Part shown: in pieces, positions 1 through 12,550 of the stretch | Layout: every line of letters starts with the position of its first letter | Numbering within the stretch: the first letter of the stretch is position 1 | Source of the DNA: Gordius sp. MW1 | Lineage: Eukaryota > Nematomorpha > Gordioida > Gordea > Gordiidae | Reading direction: 5' to 3' | DNA: 64,000 nt | Assembly (NCBI GenBank): GCA_964036665.1 | Contig: OZ038529.1 | Coordinates: 19,292,060-19,356,059 of the forward strand | The notes under the pieces: generated by a model | Told to the model about the DNA's origin: nothing | Database searches by the model: none | What the model saw: the letters and a program-made list of their open reading frames with translations, nothing else | Program-made: the position numbers and the translations under genes

Positions 1-204
1 AAAAAAATATCAAAAAATAGATAAATTAATATTTCCTATATGTCATCTTATTATCCCCAAGGAGACTAGTTGAGGTTATAGATGATACAGCAAAACTTAA
101 CGGGTTAGCATTTGTATTGAATAGTTTACTCAAATATTCTCTTTATATATATTATTTATATTCCAACCCTAAAAATCGGTCAAGTTCTAAGTAAGTTTTA
201 AGGT

Positions 205-470
205 GTATGCATTGGCTTAGGGAGGGAGTGGTTTCGGGCTAGAACCCTTCCCGTGATTTTAAATTTATATAATTTTTATATTGTATTTTTAATAAAAATA
301 AATATTTGTTGGAATTTTACTTTTAGTATTTTATTATTTTTACGCCATTGTCACTTTAAACTTTTAAAGAAAAAAAAACATTTTTTATCCAAAAAAATAG
401 TTACAAAAAAAATTTCACCTTGAAAATTTTATAACCCCCCCCCCCCTATTCTAGTTACGCCTATGGGGAT
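205..470. mobile_element. MITE-like insertion specific to copy A
   Basis: Copy B (near 12,068) reads straight from aagttttaaggtgt into the following sequence, while copy A carries about 265 extra bases. The insert starts near gcattggcttagggaggg and ends with a poly-C run followed by gttacgcctatgggg. The right end resembles the ggctacgcccatg terminus of the family at 1,834, 22,365 and 27,093. The left end is degenerate, so exact boundaries and target duplication are unclear. Confidence 0.55.
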
Positions 471-949
471 ATGTCAAGGTTGGGTATAGACAAAAATCGA
501 ATGCATATTGGGTTCATGTTTGGAATGGGTTGCACGTTATGAATATGAGCCTGCAAAAATATGCTGTTTAAATTGTCCTTAACCCTTTACTAAATTTTAA
601 GCAGGCCTACCCTGCAACAAATAACATATTTTTATTTTTTAAGGGAAGAAAACAAAATAACGACTTAAGACTTAAATATTTTTTTATTTTATATAACATT
701 ATGGCTAATATGCAGTTTCAAAAAGTTGCATGGTCATTGTGCGATTTCTCAGCAACTATTTGTTCAGTCAAATAAATTTTCCGTGTTTTGGGGGATGTTT
801 GGTGAGAGGATGGAAATTCTTAAGTAGTATTGGTTATTTTTATTATTAATTCATTAAATTAATATATTTATATTTTGGTTTTAAATCGTATGGGCACAAT
901 TGTCGGCGTAATTTGACATTCTAATATCTTTCAAATAGGTTTTAACTTG

Positions 950-1500
950 ATGCTCGGCTTTTACAATATTATAACAGCCTTGATTTTTAAGCAGAGACGC
1001 CCAAGATGGTCGTTGGAATCTACAGGTTCCAACTTGAGCGATGATTTTATGATGATGGAGTACTGCTATTTACCCAGAAAATCTGGGGAAAGATTTAAAA
1101 AGTACGTTGGAGCCGAGCACAGGTTCAATGTTTATTACTTTCCCATTAGAACCCCTAAATATACAGGTAAGTTTCAGAGGCGATTTGATGAGGTCATACT
1201 TTATCTCGCCTATCACTCGGGCATAATAATGTTGGGCGTGGAATTGTGCCCATTTCTAAAAGCTTTGAAGGATTTAACATTGCCCCTGCGGTAATTTCTA
1301 GCCATTTCTTAGACAGAGATTCACAAAAGTTGGCAGACCTCAGTTTTTCGCCCTTTTCGGCATTAACTAACGAAAGAATCATAGGGAACAGATTTAAAAA
1401 ATTGTTTTCTCGTTTAAGACCACAGCATGTTTTAGACCAAAAGCTTATTGACACTCTATTCGATAATTTGTTTTTCCTAACGGAGACATGCATCCAATAA
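950..1500 (+). pseudogene. Decayed coding remnant, copy A plus-strand member (unknown family)
   Basis: The remnant reads as about 180 residues in two overlapping frames, with a frame break near 1,230-1,245. It includes SGERFKKYVGAEH, YYFPIRTPKY, RFDEVI, SFEGFNIAPAVIS and a C-terminus ending ETCIQ. The same sequence recurs at 13,349-13,899 with further stops and frameshifts. A diverged relative lies inverted at 2,211-2,680, sharing RFDEVI and F-x-IAPAV-x-x-SH. I do not recognise the family. It could be a decayed host gene duplicate or a gene fragment carried by a mobile element. No zinc finger, RT or transposase motif is visible. Confidence 0.5.
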
Positions 1501-1833
1501 ATAGAAGGTTATTTGAATTAAATGTCGGTTAAGAATGGGGAGGTTAAATTAAATGTATCCGATGACGGTGATGAGAAATATTAATTGCTATGCAATTTAT
1601 GTTGCGTTGCGTTTTTATATTTAATCCATCTCAGGCGGCAAACTAGTAATTTGATTAACATCATATTTTCACACCCAATGCGGACTAAATTTTTAATTAT
1701 TTACTTAAATAATCTCTAGATCTCAATAAACTATTAAAGGATTTATGCTCTAGGATAATTTTTTTTGAATTCCATATATCTGAATATCCATTATCATATA
1801 TAATGATGCATATTATGATGGAATATATCGTTA

Positions 1834-1980
1834 CATGAGCGTAGCCAAAGGGGAGCGGTCCCTAAATGATGAAAAAAAATTTCACTGCAAAAACCCTTAA
1901 AAATTAAAATATTTTATGTTTTGTCGAACTTTTGAACGTTTCGCCCCACCCCCCTAATCCAAAACCTGGCTACGCCCATG
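1834..1980. mobile_element. Short MITE of the CATGGGCGTAGCC family
   Basis: A 147-bp insert bounded by inverted ends catgagcgtagcca and tggctacgcccatg. It lies at the site where copy B instead carries the hAT element at 14,208. The interior has no coding capacity and ends in a C-rich tract. Other members are at 22,365, 27,093 and 27,302. Confidence 0.75.
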
Positions 1981-2210
1981 TGCGTATATTTTAATGAAAA
2001 TATATGAGGACGATCAAAAAACTTTTACTTTTAATTCTAACTATATTCTCGTTAAATATTCTTAAAATGTGTTTGAATTTGAGCGGGCGCATTTTCTTAA
2101 ATATAAAAACAAAACCACATATATGCAATATACGTATCGTTAGCAAAAACCAAAAAAATATAATTATTAAAAGATACTCATGACCTACTATTAACTTAAT
2201 TAATTTCAAA

Positions 2211-2680
2211 TTATAGGATGCATGTACCCAGAGGAAAAAAAGTTACTAAAGGAAAGCAATAAACTTTTAGACTAAAACTAGCTGAGTTCTTAAAGAGGAA
2301 ATAACTTTTTTTAATTTGATCTCTATGATACTTGTAAAAATGGAAAAAGAGATAAGGTAGTGCAACTTTTGTTGGATATTTGTCCCTTAAATGACTTAAA
2401 TTTACTGCTGGTGCAATGATAAACAGTTTAAAGCTTCGACAAATGGACACAATCTTCTGCTTAGACATTCAAATGCTCGAATAATGAACGAACTGAATTA
2501 TGACTTCATCAAATCGTCCTGGAAAGTTCTCAGCATATTATGGAGTTTCAACGGAGAATTAATTAGATTAAACTTGCGTTTGGCACGAATGCACTTTTCA
2601 TATATTTCCAGAGATTGCCGATGTAAAGAAAAATATTCCTTTGTATTATTTCGTCGCTTTTAATAGAGGCTATAGATTAA
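2211..2680 (-). pseudogene. Decayed coding remnant, copy A minus-strand member
   Basis: On the minus strand an 85-codon open segment (2,468 down to 2,211) contains SFKLFIIAPAVNLSHLRDK and ends GTCIL. Upstream, to about 2,680, related sequence continues with stops (RFDEVI, then a stop, then the 85-codon part). It aligns segment by segment with the plus-strand remnant at 950-1,500, so the two are inverted, convergent paralogs. The direct copy at 15,718-16,186 keeps an ORF of the same length. Function unknown. Confidence 0.45.
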
Positions 2681-3935
2681 TGGCCATTAGTTTCTTGTGA
2701 TCAGGATAAGCCAAGGCCCCAGTAATGTTTCCAAAACTCATCAAGTTATAAACATGCTTAAAAAATAGCACAAAGCTTTTGGATCTTGATCCTAGCGTCC
2801 ATAAGGTCTAAGACAAAATAATAAATATTATGAAATCAATAATAACAATAATATTACCATTACCAATAATTAATGTCCAGCTTTTGGCAATTAATCCTTC
2901 AAAACATAACTAAATCATTTGATTGATTAACTAGTTGTTTAAAATTTTATTGACAATGGAACGTTCTTTTTAAAATCTAGAAATATACTATAATTGTAAC
3001 GAAGTTGTATTTTTTAGAAGTTAACTTAATCTATAAATTGTCTCCATTTTTTCCACTTCTGCACATTTTTTAATGATTCTCCAATGTGCCCCGTACCTTA
3101 AATCTTTACAAAGTTAGAAAGTGCTTTTATTAATAACCTGGCCTGGTCGGATTTATAAAATAAGTGAATGGTTTCAATATTTCGGGTCACATGATAAAAA
3201 TTCCCACTTTCAATTTGATAGCATTAATAAAACCCCCTTTCCTCAACAATTTATTGGAAGTTTCTGATTACAAGCGTAATATTTGAATAAGGGACATACT
3301 AAACTACTAGTAAATAATATGAATTTTAAGGGTGCAGATACTTATAATAAACGTGGAAGTTAGGTTATTTCAGGGTGTTTGAGACAAGCCTATGTTAATT
3401 AGGATTTAGGATAAGAGCCAAATTTTATTGCCGACGGGCTGGACTAGGTTTCGTTTACTTTACCTTTTCTTATATTATTAGAAATTAGAAGACCATTGTT
3501 CTATATCTATCTCCTAACAGATAAACCATAATATTAGACGAATAATAAATTTAAAGTCAGTACTCTAGTTTAATATATTTTTTTTCTCAACTGTGCCTCA
3601 AGATTCCCATATAGGGAATCAACCGATAGTATTCAGATAATGGATGAAAACCAATTCTTATTGTATTGATTCTAGTAGCTTGCCAACAAAATTCTCCTTC
3701 TCCCACGAAATAAACAATTATATTAAATATCGCAACATTTTCTTTCATTTTCGTTTCAACATGATTATATAAGCACGTGTCCTCGACAATGATCAAAGCC
3801 TTTTTTTAGCGTTTGGCACGCTATCAGAATACACATAGCATAGCATACTTTTATTAACATTATAATTACAATACCTAGTCTATTTAACACTTAAAAGGAA
3901 GGTATGGTATGAGTCATTTATTGAAGATAAAATTT

Positions 3936-5770
3936 TAGTTGATTTTTATTTTGCCAATAATTAAAGAGAACAAATTATTTTGCCCAGTATTTAATTCAAT
4001 TTTCGCTCTGAGAAAATTTAAATGCACAGTAACATTATTAAATGCTCAGTAAACAAATAATATTCAGTAAAATAATTTTTTGTACAGTATTACATTCGTT
4101 TGTTCAATTATTTATTATGATGCTGTTCAGTAATTTTCTCATTTTTGCCAAGCTACATAATATTATTTAAAAAAAAAAAAACATGGATTTAAGCGACGAA
4201 CTCGCAAACTAAGTTGTAAACGCCTAAAACGTAGCGCGTGAATTAATAGTGGAAAAATGGTCATCTAAGGCCTCAAAGTTTTGCCAGTATTTTTATAAAG
4301 AATGGATTTATATAAATAATACAGGTTGTTGTAGTTGTTTAAATTAATTTGTTTAAGTGTTTAAATTTTGATTAATTTGATTAGTTTAAGTATGCACACA
4401 TCGCATAGAATGAAGTTAATTTGTTTAGTTTAAGTATGCACATATCACATAGAATAAAGTTTACGCAGATGAACCTATGCAGACGAACTTACGCAAATGA
4501 GCTTACGCAAATGAACTAGGGGAGACTGCGCGTGAATCAGCTATATATATTGGGAAGAAAGGAGCGAGGAATACACATCACCCAATCTCGCCTATTTCTC
4601 TCTTATATTGCAACCGCCCTCATATAATTGATATCGTCTAACGTCTACATTTTTATCCTACCCATTTGATTAAATATCATTATACCGCATATTCGTCCAT
4701 TAGATTTACATTTAATTTCTTTGGTGGACAATAAACTGGTTATCAAGTTTCAAAGTCTAGAAAGTGGTGGCCAGAAACAAACAGATATAAAGGATATAGG
4801 CATTATACCCCTAGTATAAATAATACCTTGAAATCAACTAATCGTTTAATGAAAGATGAATTTACGCAGTAGGTTTGAAGTGGTACCAATTGGCATGATC
4901 CAAACATGGTCATGCGAGTATAAACATTCAAAAAAAAATTCATTACATCGCCAACTATCAATTCAAAGTTATGGACTCAGAGCTACCAATTTGTTAATTT
5001 TAATGGCAATTGCCTATCGAAAAAATAATTAGGTTTGACCCTATATTGTGTGCCATCAGGCATCGGGATTATAAATAAGAAAGACATTAGTAATGTCAAA
5101 AATCTAAACATTAAACATATGATGAATTCAAGACACAAAATTTTAAACTATGGCTTTGTCAATTTCTCAATGTTTCCACAAGATGGTTTGAGGTTAAATG
5201 TAAATATCCGATATTTTTCTAACAATATATGATGTGGGTTTGGCAATTAATTTGAAACTTTGCGTACAAGAAGCTAAGTGTGTGTCGTCTATAGGGCAAA
5301 AAGAAAGAGGGGCAGACCCTCAAAGGCCAAATCAGCCTTCATTGCTCAATATGTATTAGTAAGTTTAAATTATGTACCTTGATTGACTATAAAAAATTTT
5401 GGGATGGAATTTAACGTGGCACCCGCATAAAATGTTTATTATGTATTGGTATTTAAAATCGTTTGTTTTTATTCTAATAAAAATGTCAATAATTCATGTA
5501 GCATTTATCAAGTTATAGATTCCAATTTATGACATAGGCAGAGTAATTAAGAGAAAGGGCAATGGATATTACCAAGCCTCCAATCATTTGTTTTAGCTAA
5601 AATAAATAAGTGCATCAATTTCTTCACAAACTCAATTTTTTATAATAATGTAATATAAAAAACATTAAATCAATGACAATTTAATTATTATTTATTGAAT
5701 TATAAACTGAGTATTTTTTTAATTAAGCATCTAAAGTTTACTGGACAATTTGTAAAGATTATTAAGCATT
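3936..5770. other. Intergenic stretch with possible LTR remnant
   Basis: No gene is supported. Around 4,326-4,780 the sequence has LTR-like order: a start TGTTG, a TATATATA tract near 4,541, a pyrimidine-rich segment, an AATAAA at 4,730, then agtggtggccagaaac, which could be a primer-binding site. No second LTR or coding region was found, so this is weak. At about 4,455-4,520 a 14-15 bp degenerate tandem repeat (tacgcaaatgaac type) occurs. Confidence 0.3.
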
Positions 5771-5779
5771 TTTTTAATA

Positions 5780-6065
5780 ATATATAATTTCAACCAATCA
5801 AACTTAGCAATGCTCTAAAATTACTTATCAATTCTGCAATTTTACTAAAATACTGAGGTATTGAGCAATGTTATTAAATAAGAGCAATGCTCATTGCTAT
5901 AAAATTACTGAGAAGTGTTAGAAAATTACTAAGCAATGCTATATAATTACTGAGCTATATTACTAAATTACTAAGCAATTTTGCTTACATTGCTGAGCAA
6001 CTGTGCAATTTTAAATAATTTATTGCGCACTTGAATGAATTACTGAGCAAATTTTACAGTGCATT
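5780..6065. repeat. Degenerate tandem repeat, unit near 20-25 bp
   Basis: Repeated variants of aaattactgagcaatgctat fill this segment, with drifting period. A weaker relative with the motif tgctcagtaa occurs at 4,010-4,140. No coding content is seen. Confidence 0.6.
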
Positions 6066-6968
6066 ATATGGCAGTAAATTGTTGTTCCAATATATGAATT
6101 TTATTTTTATCAAGATTATATAAGATAAAATTTGTTATGTGATTTAGCTATGTGCACTGAAAATCGTTTGAATTAATAAATGTGAGTTTAAAGATTAACT
6201 TAAATCAATGGCGTAAATGCGGGAAAAATTTATTTTAGATCTAAAGTTTATAAATTATAGTTGTGCAACGTAAACGTAACTGACCAAGTAAGACACCTAC
6301 CTATCAATTGCTATTGCTATGCAATTTATTGGAATTAGCTCCCACTCCAGATGAAGTTCTTGAGATATTATCGCTGGGAAAAAGAAAATATAAAATTATT
6401 TTATAATGACTTTCTTTTTTTGATTTTAATGTTGAAATAAAAATGCTATAAAAAGGGCCAATCCATTTATCTATTTTTTGACATAGTATTTCTTATATAA
6501 AAGCTAATAGGTAAAGAAGAGTTGTGATGTTGAGCAAAGATTACAATATTTTATAATCTGATAGGGCGTCCAAGGGATTCTTTGGACGAAATCCTTCTAT
6601 AATTTATTTTCATTCGCGTTTCTGGCAAAACAATCAAAGAATTCGGAGGAAATATTATTTGGAAATTTGCCAAAACTTGTTTCTTGTCCAAAAACCGTTC
6701 ATTTTCTTTGCATATCTAAGTTTCTTAAGTTCAAAATCATACAACTTAGCCTTAGGTTCGACTACTATTACTAAAATTTCTGCTAACTGTCCTTGCTGAA
6801 GATCTAGGTCCTATTTTTCAATTGCTTCCATAATATATTCAGATTGTCGTAGAGAAGTGAGCAAAGTTGCAGCTTCTGTTGCAACATGGTGATCATACCA
6901 CGTAGATATCTTTTCCAAATATGGCATGTTGAAGCAAAATGTGAGTGGAAACAGCTTTGTGCCGTGAT

Positions 6969-9805
6969 TAGAGGCCTGCAAAGTCACTTTTTTTCAACCC
7001 GAACCCGACCCGACCCGAAAGCGTTTTTAAATTTTTAACCTAACCCGATCCGCCCCGAAAGCGTTTTTAAAATTTTAATCCGAACCTGACCCGAAAGCGT
7101 TTTCATATTTTCAACCCAACCCGAAACGACCCGAAAGCGTTTTTAAATTTTCAACCCGGACCCGACCAAGTAGAAAAATTAGAGGATGAAAAATTTATTC
7201 GACAGAAATGGTCTTACAAAATTTGATTAATAAATTTATTAAATTTATTTACTATAATTATATGTATAAATATTGTGGCGTCTACAATTTCGGGGCGTAA
7301 ATTTGACCTTCTTAAATTGAATATTTAATTATATCTTTATGTAGTTGAATTTATAATTCACTCTATAGACTATAAACAAAAATAAATACTCATTTGTTAA
7401 CCTTTCGTGATTCAGCTTTAAATTTAAATTTGTCTCCAAATTAAACGAATAAAAAAAATTGAAAAGGAAATTGATTATATAATGAATGATTATAATTAGT
7501 TATACAATTCATTTTTTTACAAAAATTATAGATAGTAGCATTAATTTAACAAATACGTTTCGTTCATAACCTACGTTATTATTATAAAGACAATGTCTGT
7601 TTCTTACCTTACAATTACTTTACCCATAATTTATTTCATAGAATAATTTATTTTCCCAATAAGAATCGGCGAGGAATATTATATGTTATAACGAGAAAAA
7701 AACCACATCATATGTTATGTTGTGAACAAAAGATAATAATTGACCAATGAAAACGCGCGTATGGATATCTACATCTACACGTGATGTATATCTACGCGTC
7801 TATATATAGATCGGAGTTAAAATGCGTAGAGCAATGGGGAAGAGATATAAGCAACTGTTCTGATTCGTGTAGGACTACAACACCATACCCTTCACGATAA
7901 CCTCCACCGACCTGATCGTTAACTTCTAAGCCCTGTCGTCGAATTTGAGTTGTTGACCTCGATTTCTATTGAACATTTCCAGGATCGTTTTCCTGTTCGG
8001 TCTTTTGATTGGTCTTCTCGATTTAATTTCGTCGTTGACTTTAAAAATTGAAACCCACATGCACCATACCCTTCAAGCTTGCTAGGGGGAGAGAGTTTTG
8101 TCAATGTATCCGAGCGTTGTTCGGGCGTTGTTGGGTTCGGGATAAGATACTTCACCCCAATTGTTTCTTTGATTTTCCCCCATACGAGCAAGACAGAAAC
8201 ATCTTCGTCACTCTAAGTCGTCCAGGCCGCTCCTCTATAAGAGCCGCTAGCCTCTCGACCAAAGCGTACGATATCTCCGGTAAATTATAGGTGACGTCAA
8301 TATACCACATATCAGCTATCGGCGCCGATATAGGCACCAGCGACATCACTAAGTGTAAAAAATTTGTCATCAAGCGTATCTCGCATAAATGCAACTCCGC
8401 CTACCATAATCACCTAGGAGCTATGAACTCCATAACGGTAACCTTGGACCTGACAACGATGGTATTAACTTCCCTTCGCACATGCGAGGTAATTAACTCC
8501 AACAAATTAATCAATCATGCGCACGGGCAATTTGCCCACCCAGAAAACTCGACCTCATCAAACCTAATATAAAGGTGATAGGGCATAAAGCCAAAAAAAC
8601 AGGTCATAACAGGCAATAAGCCTCCGAATTAATTAAACACGTCGGTAGACGTCGCACCCGTAGGCGCCACACCCGAAAGTGTACCGACGATTAACGTCGA
8701 AAAACTAATTAATTCGCTTCTGGGTATACGCGCGCTCATGCATATCCGAAACCTCGTTCTACACGTTAAATACCACCGCGTCATCTTGTCCACCAGCAGG
8801 TACCGACAGAATTTTCCAGAACTGCAATAGCGTTCTACAGCACCGGAATTACATACTCTCGGCGCTCTATTACGCACTGTCAGATACCAGCTGATCAATC
8901 AAGGACAATGACGGATAGCGATTGACGGTCACATGCGCGTCAATCATATTTAAAAAAAATTAAATAAATTCCATGCGAAAAAAGCAAAACGAAAAAATTT
9001 GAAGGAATAAAACATGAATTATGAAAAATTTACCTTCGCGCGATTCTATTGGGACTTAAGCACTAACTATAGTTTCAAAAAACTGCCAAACTCATCGTAT
9101 CTAAAAATTAAAAATATTGCCACACCCTTCTTAATACCCAAAAATGAATGTTAAAATAGCAATCCAAATCGTTGCATTCTTTATATGTTACTCCTAATAT
9201 TTCTGGATTAACATTACACCAACCAAAAATAAAATAAGTAAACACAATAAACATTATCTTTTCATATTTAAAGCTTATTAAATTCAAATTGTAAGAAAGT
9301 GATAAAAAGAATAAGATAAGTATCTCTTTAAATTAATTATTAATGTTAGAAAAGGTAAAAGAATTAAGTTTTAACAATTATCATGTTATTGGATATTTTA
9401 CTTACCTTAACTTTAATTTATGTTTTAGGAATTTATTTCAATAATAATTAATCCCAAGTAACCGCGCGAATCAGTGAAGCGAAATTATTTATATCTAAAA
9501 TGAAAAAAGCAAAAACTACCTCTGTTCTATACGAACAAAGACAATAATCGACCAATGAAAACGCGCGTATGGATATCTACATCTACACGTGATGTATATC
9601 TACGCGTCTATATATAGATCGGAGTTAAAATGCGTAGAGCAATGGGGAAGAGATATAAGCAACTGTTCTGATTCGTGTAGGACTACAACAGTTCATTTTG
9701 TAATGTAAGATTCATATCCTTTGACCCGACTCTATAAATCCAACCCGACCCGACCCAAAATTTTCTAAGGTCGGGTCGGTTACGGGTGACCCGTGCAGGC
9801 CCCTA
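6969..9805. mobile_element. hAT-type MITE with CCCGA arrays, interrupted by an LTR element
   Basis: The termini are tagaggcctgca on the left and tgcaggccccta on the right. They are flanked by 8-bp near-identical sequences gccgtgat (6,961-6,968) and gccgggat (9,806-9,813), which fits a hAT target duplication. The subterminal regions hold repeated CCCGACCCGA motifs. Removing the nested LTR element (7,713-9,690) leaves about 860 bp, close to the 975-bp relative at 48,758. No transposase ORF is present. Confidence 0.75.
7713..9690 (+). mobile_element. Small non-autonomous LTR retroelement
   Basis: Two nearly identical direct repeats of about 170 bp lie at 7,713-7,882 and 9,523-9,690. Both start TGTT and end ctacaaca. 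Each carries a tatatatag box and acgcgt-rich sequence. The 1.64-kb interior has several short open segments on both strands but no gag, protease, RT or integrase motif. A purine-rich tract (aaaatgaaaaaagcaaaaac) precedes the right LTR. I see no exact target duplication. Orientation is inferred from the TATA box and purine tract. It is probably a LARD/TRIM-like or internally deleted element. Confidence 0.7.
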
Positions 9806-9902
9806 GCCGGGATGCCCAACGGGTCACACACACTTGCTTCAATTATTCCTTATTTAGTTTCTCTTCCATTTCTGACAACATTTTAAGTAAAACTTCATGA
9901 CG

Positions 9903-10294
9903 TTTGTATAGATTAAATGGGTTTACACTTTTATTAGCGATTCATGGGGAATTAGCTCCTACTCCAGATGACCCTGGGAAAAAGAAAGTATAAACTTATT
10001 TTATAATGACTTTCTTTATATTTTATAACAGATTTTATAATTTTGACGTTGAAATAAAAATGTTGTAAAAAATGTTTTGAAATTCCCCCCCCCGGAGAAA
10101 ATCCTGGCTACGCGCCTGCGTTTGAATAGATTAAATGGATTGACACTTTTATTAGCGATTCATGGGGATTAGCTCCTACTCCAGATGACGCTGGGAAAAA
10201 GATAATATGAAATTATTTTATAATGACTTTCTTTATGTTTTAAACCAGATTTTAAATTCCCCCCCCCCTCGGAAAAAATCCTGGCTACGCGCCT
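9903..10294. repeat. Tandem duplication, 218-bp unit
   Basis: The unit beginning tttgwatagattaaatgg occurs at 9,903 and again at 10,121. Each copy contains attcatgggg, ctccagatgac, a poly-C run and ends ctggctacgcgcctg. A partial relative lies at 6,335-6,415. The ggctacgcgcctg end resembles the GCGTAGCC MITE family, so this may be a MITE captured in a tandem duplication. Confidence 0.75.
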
Positions 10295-10914
10295 GATCTT
10301 GGGTCAATTATTTCATCATATTTAATAAATATTATGAATTATAACTACATCTTTAAGGCCTAAAATGACCCAGGCCGCATCCAAGAACTCATTTTAGATA
10401 AGATTTCGCTTTATCAAGGCTCCGATATTTATTACTTTGGCATGTCATATATGCCAAATATTAATGGTGATATCATAGGAAATATTGCATATAAAGCCAG
10501 GATTTGAATTAAATTAGGTTTTTTAAGGCTATGTGCAAACAAATTTATTATTTAAACTCAGGCATGTACTGATAAAATATTGATGAATTAACAAAACCCT
10601 CTAAGAAAATAGATTTCATACACAGGTATAGTCACAAATTCGGGGTTTGGAGAGTGGGTGAGTTAATGGTTAGGAGAACCCGATATCGTGGCTTGTCTTA
10701 ATTTTGTTAAGAACCATTTGTTTGAGCATAATTTGTATAATTTAATGGAAGTTTTCTGACAACCTCTTTATTAGTATTTTCATGACTGATCGTTCTCGCA
10801 GATTGGTAAAGTTGTTTGCTTTGTCTAAGCGAAAAAATGCAAAGGGGAAGGCAAAAAATGTGATAATAGCCCAACAATGTAATATGTTTTTGCGGTGATG
10901 TAAATATATATTTT
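10295..10914. other. Intergenic, no gene seen
   Basis: AT-rich sequence without a supported gene or clear repeat. The minus-strand ORF at 10,707-11,081 runs antisense into the LINE fragment and lacks any family signal. Confidence 0.5.
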
Positions 10915-10928
10915 GTAGCACAAAAATA

Positions 10929-11538
10929 AGTAGACAGGGTTACATACCTCGGCTCGATGCTACATCGAGAGGGATGTTGCGCAACAGATGTCAATGCCAG
11001 GATCCAAAAAGGATGACTTAAATGGCGAGGTATTTCCGATGTAATGTGCGACAAGAAAATGCCAATATGGTTGAAGAGCAAAGCTTACAATCCATCGTAA
11101 GACCGTTGTTACTCTATGGAAGTGAAACATGGGCATTAAACACGGAAGGAAAGCTATTACAAGCCACAGAGATGAGAATGCTACGGTGGAACTTGGAGTA
11201 TACTAACCTCGACCATATGACGAATGACCTGCTCATGACAAAAAATGGGTATTCAGCCTATGGCGGACATGATTAACGAAAATCGGCTAAGGTGGTATGG
11301 GCATATACTAAGAAGGGACACGAATGACGTAAATCGAAAAGTACTGGACATGGAGGTACCCGGCAAAAGAGGAAGAGGACGACCCCGTGTAATGTGGAAA
11401 GGGCAAGTCGATAAAGTAATGAAAACAAAAGAGATAGTCAAGATATGGCACTCACCCGGTCAAGATGGAAGAAACTAATTAAAACAAACCCCACGACGTG
11501 GGACCAACTGATAGAGAAGAAGAAGAAGAAGAAGAAGA
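10929..11538 (+). mobile_element. 5'-truncated RTE/BovB-like LINE, 3' end only
   Basis: Translation gives the C-terminal region typical of RTE-type ORF2: VTYLGSML, RPLLLYGSETWAL, EMRMLRW, ENRLRWYGHILRR, then G-x-R-G-R-G-R-P-R. It is spread over two frames plus a stop, so it is non-functional. The element ends in a (GAA)n tail. Perfect 14-bp direct repeats gtagcacaaaaata flank it (10,915-10,928 and 11,539-11,552), the hallmark of target-primed insertion. A related 3' tail lies on the minus strand at 45,480-45,685. Confidence 0.85.
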
Positions 11539-12550
11539 GTAGCACAAAAATATAAAATATTATTTTATAGAGGGGTATCATACAAAATACGAATGTAATG
11601 TAAAGGATTGCTTATACGTATGGTAGGCACTCCATTATGGCTTTTAGAAAACTAACAAACCATTAGAACAAATTCCAGTGTAAAACATCCGCACGTGACA
11701 CCCTAAAATCTATAAATTTTTTATAATATAATTTATATAAATCTGCCTACTCTACCTTTTGATATCTATTAAGCAAATTTCTGAAAGTTTTAGCATGCAT
11801 TAGTAATATGCTTTTATCCCATTCTTTTAAAAAATTTAACCAAAGATTTTACAAATTAATATTCCGCAAATGTGCAGGTTTTGATGCAATATCTTATTGT
11901 CCCCCTAAAAAATTGTTTTATTCCTAGACTAGTTGAGGTTATTTTAGAGGATACAGCAAAACTTAACAGGTTAGCATTTGTGATGAATAGTTTACTCAAA
12001 TATTCCCTTTATATATTATTCATATTCCAACCCTAAAAATCGGTCATATTCTAAATAAGTTTTAAGGTGTCAGGGCGGGGTATAGGCAAAAACCGAATGC
12101 GTGTTGGGTTCATGTTTAAAATGGGTTGCGAGTCAAAAATATGAGTCTGCAGAAATATGCTGTTTAAATTGCCCTTAACCCTTTACAAGCATGTACTTTG
12201 GAACTAATAATATTTTTTATTTTTTAAAAGAAATTAACAAAATAACGACTTAAGACTTAAATATCTTATTATTTTAGTTAACATTATGGCTAATATGCAG
12301 CTTTAAAAATTTGCATTGTCATTATGCGATTCCTCAGCAACTATTAGTTCAGTCAAATTACTTTCCCGTGTTTTGGGGGATGTTTGGTGAGAGTATGGAA
12401 ATTCCTAATAAGTAGCATTGATTATTTTTATTTTTAATTCATTTATTTAATATATTTGTATTTTTATTTAAAATCTTATGTGCATAAATATAAGCGGCAT
12501 GATTTGACATTCTAGATACATTCTAATTTCTTTAAAACATGTTTTGACTT

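Larger units (their letters stand above)
1..3935. repeat. Duplicated block, copy A (left end cut by window)
   Basis: This block matches about 11,850-17,745 in direct orientation with substitutions and indels. Shared landmarks include the stretch beginning gactagttgaggtta (65 and 11,930), the ORF remnant at 950-1,500 versus 13,349-13,899, the minus-strand remnant at 2,211-2,680 versus 15,718-16,186, and the end near cacttaaaaggaaggta (3,890 and 17,700). The copies are clearly homologous but well diverged, so the duplication is not recent. Insertions present in only one copy mark later mobile-element arrivals. Confidence 0.85.

Noticed and set aside
7919-8898. Several 80-93 codon ORFs on both strands inside the small LTR element
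   Set aside because: They overlap one another in opposite strands, have no gag, protease, RT or host motif, and no splice signals linking them.
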